NCBI GenBank assembly: GCA_964384675.1
Contig: CAYLNK010000320.1
Span: 1-7,726, forward strand
DNA length: 7,726 bases
Source of the DNA: CAYLNK01 sp964384675
GTDB taxonomy: Bacteria > Acidobacteriota > Thermoanaerobaculia > UBA5066
Reading direction: 5' to 3'
Made by a program: the position numbers and the translations under genes
Part shown: positions 1 to 4,496 of the stretch, piece by piece
Numbering within the stretch: position 1 is the stretch's first letter
How the letters are laid out: each line of letters opens with the position of its first letter
Notes under the pieces: model-generated
The model's database searches: none
What the model saw: the letters and a program-made list of their open reading frames with translations, nothing else
Told to the model about the DNA's origin: nothing

Positions 1-1
1 G

Positions 2-142
2 GGGGGCGACGACGAGGCGGCTCGCGCCGCGGCCGCGGGCGTCCGTGCCCACGACGCCCCGCTCGCCGACGCCCTCGACAGGGCCGTTCGCCAGTACCGC
101 TTCGACGACCTCCTGACGCTGCTGGAGCGGGAGGAGCCGTGA
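2..142 (+). CDS. C-terminal tail of an upstream protein, probably a signalling protein (partial)
   Basis: An open frame enters from the left edge and ends at TGA 140-142, giving 46 residues of the C-terminus. The end reads as an Ala-rich helix followed by an amphipathic segment (DALDRAVRQY, then FDDLLTLLE). Its stop overlaps the GTG start of the next gene by four bases (GTGA), so the two are very likely co-transcribed and translationally coupled. The helical tail resembles the ends of multidomain hybrid sensor kinases (an Hpt-like or regulatory helix bundle), which would suit the kinase downstream. No catalytic motif lies inside the window, so that identity is a guess from context. The last coding bases also supply the GGGAGGAG Shine-Dalgarno sequence for the next gene. 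Confidence 0.6.
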   Translation, partial: GGDDEAARAAAAGVRAHDAPLADALDRAVRQYRFDDLLTLLEREEP

Positions 143-1275
143 CCGTCGCCCGCGCGAGCGATCCGGTCAACGTCTTCCTCGTGGACGACACACCGGAGAA
201 CCTGGGTCTCCTCGCGGGGATCCTCCGCGGCGCGGGCTACACCGTCCGCATGGCCGACAACGGCCGGCGCGCGATCGCGATGGTGGAGGCGCTCCTCCCC
301 GAGCTGGTGATGCTCGATATCACCATGCCGGAGATGGACGGCTACGAGGTGTGCCGGGAGCTGAAGGCGCGGGCGGACACGGCGGACATCCCGGTGGTCT
401 TCATCAGCGCCCTCTCGGAACCTCTCGACAAGGTCAAGGCGTTCAAGACGGGCGGGGTCGACTACGTCACCAAGCCGTTCGACGCCGACGAGGTCCTGGC
501 CCGCGTCGAGACCCAGCTCCGGCTCGATCGGATGCGGCGCGAGATCGTCGCCAAGAACCGCGAGCTGGCGCGCCTCGGCGAGCTGAAGAACCGCTTCATC
601 GGCATCGCGGCCCACGACCTCCGCACGCCGCTCACGGCGATCATCGGGTACAGCGAGATCCTGCTGGAGATGGGAGCGGACGATCCCGGCCCCGACCGCG
701 ACATGCTGGTCCGCATCCAGCGGGCCGGCCAGTTCATGCTCCGTCTGGTCAACGACCTCCTGGACCTCTCGGCCATCGAGTCCGGGAGCATCCGCCTCGA
801 CCTCGCGCCGACCGACCTCGCGGCGTTCCTGCGCTCGAGCGTCGAGCTCCATGCGACGCTGGCCGCGCCGAAGCAGATCGCCGTCGAGCTCCTGGCCGAC
901 GCCGGCCCGCTCCTCGCCCGCGTCGACGAGTCCAAGCTCGAGCAGGTCCTCGGCAACCTCGTCGGGAACGCGGTTAAGTTCTCGGCCCCGGGGACCCGTG
1001 TGCGCGTTTCCCTGAGGCGCGACGGGGCCGTGGCCCGCTTCGCCGTGGAGGACCAGGGCCCCGGGATCCCGGCGCACGAGCTGGAGCGGATGTTCGAGCC
1101 GTTCCAGATGACGAGCGTCAAGAGCACGGCCGGGGAGAAGAGCACCGGGCTCGGCCTCGCCATCGTCAAGAAGATCGTGATCGCGCACCGCGGGTCCATC
1201 CGGGCGGAGAGCGAGCTGGGACGGGGGACGACCTTCCACTTCGAGCTGCCGCTCGAGGGAAGCTCGACGGTCTAG
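139..1275 (+). CDS. Response regulator receiver / histidine kinase fusion (cytoplasmic sensor kinase)
   Basis: The 378-residue protein has an N-terminal receiver domain (about 10-128) followed by a HisKA dimerisation domain (about 145-212) and a HATPase_c domain (about 262-374). Receiver residues are all visible: acidic pair D16/D17, phospho-acceptor D60 in MLDITMPEMDG, S90 and K112 in the TKPF motif. The kinase phospho-acceptor is H159 in AAHDLRTPL. The N box is N273/N277, the G1 box is DQGPG from D305, and the G2 box is GLGL from G337. No membrane segment or signal peptide is present, so the protein is cytoplasmic. A receiver placed before the transmitter suggests that phosphorylation by another kinase tunes this kinase's activity. 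The upstream gene, overlapping by 4 bases, could encode that partner. GTG 139 is chosen because GGGAGGAG precedes it at 129-136 and the receiver fold begins about ten residues later. No output domain is present and no cognate regulator is in view. The domain call is secure; the signal sensed is unknown. Confidence 0.95.
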   Translation: MTVARASDPVNVFLVDDTPENLGLLAGILRGAGYTVRMADNGRRAIAMVEALLPELVMLDITMPEMDGYEVCRELKARADTADIPVVFISALSEPLDKVKAFKTGGVDYVTKPFDADEVLARVETQLRLDRMRREIVAKNRELARLGELKNRFIGIAAHDLRTPLTAIIGYSEILLEMGADDPGPDRDMLVRIQRAGQFMLRLVNDLLDLSAIESGSIRLDLAPTDLAAFLRSSVELHATLAAPKQIAVELLADAGPLLARVDESKLEQVLGNLVGNAVKFSAPGTRVRVSLRRDGAVARFAVEDQGPGIPAHELERMFEPFQMTSVKSTAGEKSTGLGLAIVKKIVIAHRGSIRAESELGRGTTFHFELPLEGSSTV

Positions 1276-1279
1276 CGGG

Positions 1280-1298
1280 GCGGGCGATAAGGGCCCGC
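1280..1298 (+). terminator. Weak hairpin after the kinase gene, possible terminator
   Basis: Just after the stop at 1275, GCGGGC (1280-1285) and GCCCGC (1293-1298) can pair around a 7-base loop. An alternative stem pairs AGCGGG (1274-1279) with CCCGCT (1294-1299). No T tract follows, so a classical intrinsic terminator is not supported. It may be a partial or Rho-assisted end, or chance in GC-rich DNA. Confidence 0.3.
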
Positions 1299-1299
1299 T

Positions 1300-1480
1300 G
1301 GCGGCGTTGTCGTTCGCTCGGTCGCCCTGCGGAGCAGCGCCGCTACGCCTCGGTCGCCTCGCTCCTCCGCCTTGCCATCGAACCCTTCTCCCCCGCCCCA
1401 GCGAGAAGCATGAGGTTCGGGCCGCCAAGGATCCTGGCGCGCCATCCCAGGCGCTCGGGTCGGCGCGGCGACCGGGGTGG
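1300..1480. other. Non-coding intergenic segment with repeat-like character
   Basis: No convincing gene lies between the kinase gene and the antitoxin gene: candidate frames are short, lack ribosome binding sites and have arginine/proline-rich compositions. The segment carries a 10-base direct repeat, CTCGGTCGCC, at 1317-1326 and 1349-1358. These flank a GC-rich stretch (GCGGAGCAGCGCCGC, 1329-1343) with a short internal GCGG/CCGC inverted repeat. The overall look is of an interspersed intergenic repeat, but only one copy lies in this window, so that reading is an inference. Confidence 0.3.
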
Positions 1481-1481
1481 A

Positions 1482-1517
1482 TACCCGACGACGCATGCTA
1501 GTCTTACCCGGTATTAC
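1482..1517. promoter_or_regulatory. Possible autoregulatory operator/promoter region of the toxin-antitoxin operon
   Basis: A less GC-rich patch lies directly upstream of the antitoxin start. TACCCG occurs at 1482-1487 and again at 1505-1510, about two helical turns apart. The second copy sits in a near-palindrome, TACCCGGTA (1505-1513), followed by the odd palindrome GTATTAC (1511-1517). Antitoxins of the AbrB/SpoVT type usually bind such repeats in their own promoter. I see no strong -35/-10 pair, so this is a candidate only. Confidence 0.22.
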
Positions 1518-1529
1518 ATCGAGGGGATC

Positions 1530-1763
1530 ATGGGTACGACGTCCGTCACCAGCAAGGGCCAGGTCACCATCCCGAAGTCCGTGCGACAGCTTCTGGGGAT
1601 CCGGCAGGGCAGCCAGATCGAATTCTCCGTGGTGGGCGAGCACGTGGAGCTCCGCGTGCGCAGCTCCCCTTCGGAGGTGCCGGCCAGCGGATTCGGCATG
1701 CTGACCAGCCGCAAGCGGGCGGTGCCCACGGATTTCGACCCCGCGAGCCTGCTGAAGCCATGA
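1530..1763 (+). CDS. AbrB/SpoVT-type antitoxin (VapB/MazE-like)
   Basis: This 77-residue protein opens with the swapped-hairpin AbrB signature: TSKGQVTIPKSVR (residues 7-19) followed by LGI..GSQIEF. This is the DNA-binding and dimerising domain. The C-terminal part (about 50-77, with GFGMLTSRKRAVP and the terminal DFDPASLLKP) is the kind of acidic/hydrophobic tail that wraps the cognate PIN toxin and blocks its active site. ATG 1530 is preferred over an upstream in-frame ATG at 1410. GAGG at 1521-1524 lies 5 bases upstream, and the AbrB domain begins immediately, whereas the extra 40 residues would be arginine-rich and unlike the family. The stop overlaps the toxin start (ATGA). The protein is expected to neutralise the toxin and, with it, repress the operon. 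Confidence 0.9.
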   Translation: MGTTSVTSKGQVTIPKSVRQLLGIRQGSQIEFSVVGEHVELRVRSSPSEVPASGFGMLTSRKRAVPTDFDPASLLKP

Positions 1764-2185
1764 TCGGGCTCGACACCAACGTGCTCGCCCGCTACTACAT
1801 CGCGGACCGGGCGGATGCCGAGGCGGCGCGGCAGCACGAAGCAGCCCGCCGCCTGATCGCATCAGGACACGCCCTGAAGGTGTGCAAGACGGTGGTGCTG
1901 GAGCTGGAGTGGGTGATGCGTGGCTACTATGGATTCGCGCCGGAGGACGTCGCGCGGGTCTTTCACCACTTGCTCGGATTGCCCCACGTCACGATCGAAG
2001 ACCGCGAAACGGTCTCCCGGGCGCTCGCGGGCTGCGAGGCCGGTCTGGAGTTGGCCGACGCCCTGCACCATTCGAGCTATCGCGACTGCGAGAGCATGGC
2101 TTCGTTCGACGACAGGACCCTGGCCCGAAGGGTCAAGAGGCTCGGCCTGCTGCCGAGGGTGGTGGCACCACCGCCTGGTGGGTGA
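1760..2185 (+). CDS. PIN-domain ribonuclease toxin (VapC-type)
   Basis: The 141-residue length is usual for a VapC. The protein starts with GLDTNVLARYY, and the four metal-binding acidic residues of the PIN active site can be placed: D5, E48 (in VVLELEWVM), D100 (in LELADALH) and D117 (in ASFDDRTLARR). An intact set predicts an active Mg2+-dependent endoribonuclease. VapC enzymes usually cut tRNA or rRNA and arrest growth; the target here cannot be read from sequence. ATG 1760 overlaps the antitoxin stop by four bases, the standard antitoxin-first coupling that keeps toxin output below antitoxin. The pair stands alone, flanked by unrelated genes. The C-terminus ends in a Pro/Gly tail (VVAPPPGG) whose codons form short inverted repeats. 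Function at the family level is secure. Confidence 0.92.
   Translation: MIGLDTNVLARYYIADRADAEAARQHEAARRLIASGHALKVCKTVVLELEWVMRGYYGFAPEDVARVFHHLLGLPHVTIEDRETVSRALAGCEAGLELADALHHSSYRDCESMASFDDRTLARRVKRLGLLPRVVAPPPGG
2158..2181 (+). other. Overlapping inverted repeats at the 3' end of the toxin gene
   Basis: GGTGGTG (2158-2164) and CACCACC (2166-2172) are inverted copies separated by one base; as RNA they give a 6-bp stem with a 3-base loop. CCACC (2168-2172) can instead pair with GGTGG (2177-2181). The two hairpins are mutually exclusive and no T run follows. They could slow or end transcription of the toxin mRNA, or simply reflect the Pro/Gly codons there. Confidence 0.25.
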
Positions 2186-2291
2186 GCCGAGGACTGCCGT
2201 GCGCAAGGTCGAGCTCGCGATGGGTAGGCTCGTGCCGTCGACGCCGACCGCGGGCGGCGCCTTCGTGGCGTACGCCTCGGCGATCGGCAAC

Positions 2292-2318
2292 GTGACGAAC
2301 GTGACGAACGTGACGAAC
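2292..2318. repeat. Tandem repeat, 3 x 9 bp (GTGACGAAC)
   Basis: Three perfect, contiguous copies of GTGACGAAC occupy 2292-2300, 2301-2309 and 2310-2318, preceded by a partial AAC (2289-2291). They lie in the 145-base gap between the convergent toxin gene and YCII gene, which holds nothing else recognisable. The unit length is a multiple of three, but no supported gene crosses it on either strand. It may be a neutral microsatellite or an array of protein-binding sites. Confidence 0.85.
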
Positions 2319-2330
2319 GACCCCAGTACC

Positions 2331-3092
2331 CTATTGCCTCGCTGAGGTTGGTGACGGGATGGGGACGGGGTCCTCCAGCTCGAAGAGGTCGACCTCCTCG
2401 GCCTCGACGGTCTCCAGATAGCGGACGGCCCAGCGGTGGGCGTCCTCCAGCGAATCCACCGACAGGATGACGTAGCCGGCGATCAGCTCCTTCGATTCCG
2501 TGAACGGCCCGTCCGTCACGGTGAGTCCGTCCCGCGAGTTCCGGTAGCGTCTCCCGCGCCGGCTGGGGGCGAACGTCTCCGTGGCGAGGTGCTGCCCGGT
2601 CCGCGCCGTCTCCTCGATCAGCCGGGCCATCCCCACGCGCTGCTCCGTCGACGACGGTGCCCCGGACTCCGACGCGGCGGTGGCCTTGCGCAGCGCCATG
2701 AAGCGGCGGGTCTCGACGTTCCCGGGGGGCGGGACGAGCCCGATGTCCCACGCCTCGGTGACCGGTCGGACGTCGACCTCGCCGTCGCCCAGCACCTCGG
2801 CCTGGCGCGACGCCCAGTCGACCGCCTCGTCGAGCGATCCGGCCTTCAGGATCGTGAAGCCGGCCGGAAGCTCGTTCTCCCCTTCGAACGGTCCCTGGCT
2901 CACGGTGCGGGCACCTCCCGCGAACCGGACACGTACGCCCTCTGAGCTGGGCCGTAGACCCTCCCCGCTGACCAGCGCGTTGGCCTTGGCCATCTCGCCG
3001 ATCAGCTGGCCGACCCGCTCGATCAGCTCCCGGCCCGGCAGCGCGCCGGCCTCCCAGCGAGTGTTGGTCTTGTGGATGACGATGAACCGCAT
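2331..3092 (-). CDS. Tandem YCII (DGPF-type) domain protein
   Basis: The 253-residue protein contains two successive YCII-like ferredoxin-fold domains (about 1-112 and 128-245). The second has the family hallmark DGPFTESKE (194-202) followed by IAGYVIL. The first has the matching region as SQGPFEGENE (65-74) followed by PAGFTIL, so the Asp of DGPF is replaced by Gln 66. Conversely the first copy keeps GEGLRPS (43-49), while the second reads TETFAPS at that place. Single-domain YCII proteins are about 120 residues; they are small dimeric proteins of mostly unknown activity and often sit near ECF sigma factors. None is present here. ATG 3092 is chosen because GGAGG lies 5 bases upstream on the minus strand. 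The same frame stays open far upstream but runs across the hydrolase gene, so the longer version is not credible. It is the last gene of the probable DoxX-hydrolase-YCII operon. Confidence 0.88.
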   Translation of the reverse strand: MRFIVIHKTNTRWEAGALPGRELIERVGQLIGEMAKANALVSGEGLRPSSEGVRVRFAGGARTVSQGPFEGENELPAGFTILKAGSLDEAVDWASRQAEVLGDGEVDVRPVTEAWDIGLVPPPGNVETRRFMALRKATAASESGAPSSTEQRVGMARLIEETARTGQHLATETFAPSRRGRRYRNSRDGLTVTDGPFTESKELIAGYVILSVDSLEDAHRWAVRYLETVEAEEVDLFELEDPVPIPSPTSARQ

Positions 3093-3115
3093 CGATTCCT
3101 CCGCGCTCCGAGGTC

Positions 3116-3904
3116 TCAGGAAGTGAAGTAGCCGGCGACCGCGGGAACCAGGACGGACGGCTTCACGTCGTGCGTCTGCCCCGCAAGCACCTGGTGCCGC
3201 GCGCCGGGGATCGCGTCCGCCACGGCCCGCGCGGCCCGCATGAGACGCGCGTCCGTCTTCCCACCGTGCATCGCCAGCACCGGCACCGTGATCGTCGCGA
3301 GCCGCTCGAGCGGGACCTGGAACCCCTCCATCACCGCGGCGTCGTACGGCAGCGTGTGGGCGACCGCCTTCAGCCTCCGCCAGATCCACGGCATGAGCCG
3401 CATCAGGAAGACCGCGGGGGCCGGCACGCCGACCATGGACCTCATGAAGTACCGCACGGCGCCGCCGCGATCGCCCCCGGCGATCAGCCTCGCGAGCGCT
3501 GCCTCGTGGTCGGCGCCGGCGGGCTGGCCGTTCTCGTGAACGTACGGGGGCTCGTACGCGGCGACCTTCCGGATGCTGGCGGGGCCGAGCGCCGCCGCGG
3601 CCTGGAGGGCCAGGGCCGCACCCGACGAGAGCCCCAGCAGGAACGCCGGCGCCCCCACCACCTGGATCAAGGCGGCGATGTCCTCGACCTCTCGCTCCCT
3701 GCGGTACGGCGGCGTGTCGCCGCTCTCTCCCCTCCCGCGCCGGTCGTACGCCACGACGTCGAAGCGCGTCGCGAGGAGTGGGGCGAGCTTCGGGCTCGGG
3801 CCGAACCCGCGGCTGCACAGGGCGCCGTCCACGAGGATCAGCGCGGGTCCCCGGCCGGAGCGTTCGTAGGCGATCGGTGTTCCGTCTCGCGAGATGGCTT
3901 TCAT
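3116..3904 (-). CDS. Alpha/beta hydrolase
   Basis: This is a 262-residue alpha/beta-hydrolase fold enzyme of normal length. The nucleophile elbow is GLSSG with Ser93. The probable catalytic acid is D218 (in AMHGGKTDAR) and the histidine is H245 (in AGQTHDV). The oxyanion segment reads VDGALC (25-30) where many relatives have HG. The YDRRGRGESGD segment (53-63) follows strand 4, as in proline-iminopeptidase/haloperoxidase-like members. A cap of helices (about 125-195) includes a hydrophobic stretch around MRLMPWIW. No signal peptide is seen, so the enzyme is cytoplasmic. The substrate cannot be told. ATG 3904 is chosen over an upstream ATG because GGAGAG precedes it and the fold begins at once (MKAISRDGTPIAYERSG); the upstream extension would be low-complexity and overlap the DoxX-like gene. 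Gaps of 25 and 23 bases to its neighbours suggest a shared transcript. Confidence 0.93.
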   Translation of the reverse strand: MKAISRDGTPIAYERSGRGPALILVDGALCSRGFGPSPKLAPLLATRFDVVAYDRRGRGESGDTPPYRREREVEDIAALIQVVGAPAFLLGLSSGAALALQAAAALGPASIRKVAAYEPPYVHENGQPAGADHEAALARLIAGGDRGGAVRYFMRSMVGVPAPAVFLMRLMPWIWRRLKAVAHTLPYDAAVMEGFQVPLERLATITVPVLAMHGGKTDARLMRAARAVADAIPGARHQVLAGQTHDVKPSVLVPAVAGYFTS

Positions 3905-3929
3905 GACTCTCTCCGCGCCGCGATCCCGG

Positions 3930-4364
3930 TCACCGGCCCGAGCGCCAGGGGAGCACGGCGCGCAGCCGGGGCTCGCGCAGGAAGATACCGCCCCACACGA
4001 TCGCGGCGACGTAGACGGGGAAGAGCGTGTGGGTGAGGAGGGGAGCCCCGAGCCGCGCGTGGGTGGCGATCGCACCGCCGAGGTAGCCCGTCAGCAGCAC
4101 GGCGCCGAGGATCGAGGTGGCGGGAATGGCGTAGGCCGCGACGCACAGGGAGAGGACGATGCCGAGGGGAAGGACGATGCTCACCGGGTACCCGAGCTCG
4201 ACGGTCCCGGCGAGGACCGGCGCCAGCCGCAGGAGCTTGCCCGCGCTGTCCAGGGCGAGGAACAGGATAGCGAGGGCGCTGAGGCCCCGGCCGGCCCAGA
4301 GGACCCCTCTCGAACGATTGCCTGCGCTTCGCGGGAAGGTGTGGGGAAGGCTCGTGGTCGACAT
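3930..4364 (-). CDS. DoxX-like four-helix membrane protein
   Basis: A 144-residue membrane protein with four predicted transmembrane helices at about 21-40, 61-80, 82-101 and 110-129. The pattern LFLALDSAGKLLRL near helix 1, then ELGYP, the IPATSILGAVLLTGYLGGA run and a closing WGGIFLREPRLRAVLP, is typical of the DoxX-like (DoxX_2) family. The molecular role of these small inner-membrane proteins is poorly defined; some DoxX relatives are linked to redox or thiol stress. The short N-terminus is basic (about 1-20). ATG 4364 has AAAGGAG 6 bases upstream on the minus strand, a strong site. It is the first gene of the probable operon with the alpha/beta hydrolase and the double YCII protein; this grouping hints at a small stress or detoxification unit, which is inference. 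No promoter could be recognised upstream. Confidence 0.85.
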   Translation of the reverse strand: MSTTSLPHTFPRSAGNRSRGVLWAGRGLSALAILFLALDSAGKLLRLAPVLAGTVELGYPVSIVLPLGIVLSLCVAAYAIPATSILGAVLLTGYLGGAIATHARLGAPLLTHTLFPVYVAAIVWGGIFLREPRLRAVLPWRSGR

Positions 4365-4385
4365 GTCGCGCTCCTTTTCCGATGG

Positions 4386-4421
4386 GCCGGGCCCCCGGCT
4401 TGGGCCGGGTTCTCCCGGCCC
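4386..4421 (-). terminator. GC-rich hairpin region between the fibre gene and the DoxX-like gene
   Basis: GGGCCGGG (4402-4409) and CCCGGCCC (4414-4421) form a perfect 8-bp stem with a 4-base loop. Next to it, GCCGGG (4386-4391) and CCCGGC (4394-4399) make a second inverted repeat. On the minus strand these lie 75 bases after the fibre gene's stop and 20-60 bases before the DoxX-like start. No T tract follows, so they may end the fibre transcript in a Rho-aided way or sit in the leader of the DoxX-like mRNA. Confidence 0.45.
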
Positions 4422-4496
4422 TGCTCACGCGACGAAGCGGGGGAGGGGGGATCGACAAATGGAGCCGGAAAGAAGCGGATGGACTCGCCGGTCAGG

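Noticed and set aside
1360..1440. Possible tRNA remnant suggested by a TTCGA-like segment on the reverse strand (TTCGAT, 1377-1382)
   Set aside because: No cloverleaf, anticodon arm or acceptor stem could be built around it.
1410..1529. Forty-residue N-terminal extension of the antitoxin from ATG 1410
   Set aside because: The family starts right at the TSKGQVTIP motif, and ATG 1530 has a suitable ribosome binding site. The extension is basic low-complexity sequence.
1272..1862. Minus-strand frame of 196 codons across the intergenic segment and the antitoxin
   Set aside because: It is antisense to the antitoxin and toxin starts, Arg-rich, and without domain or ribosome binding site.
2289..2318. 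Possible CRISPR array or attachment site at the tandem repeat
   Set aside because: The units are 9 bases and contiguous with no spacers, and no integrase or cas gene is in view.
2077..2751. Minus-strand frame including Ser/Arg repeats from the 9-bp array
   Set aside because: It overlaps the YCII gene in another frame and is antisense to the end of the toxin gene. The SSR repeats only reflect the tandem DNA array.
3093..3818. N-terminal extension of the YCII protein to about 495 residues
   Set aside because: The extension is Arg/Gly-rich, overlaps the well-supported hydrolase gene in another frame, and is unnecessary because ATG 3092 has a GGAGG site.
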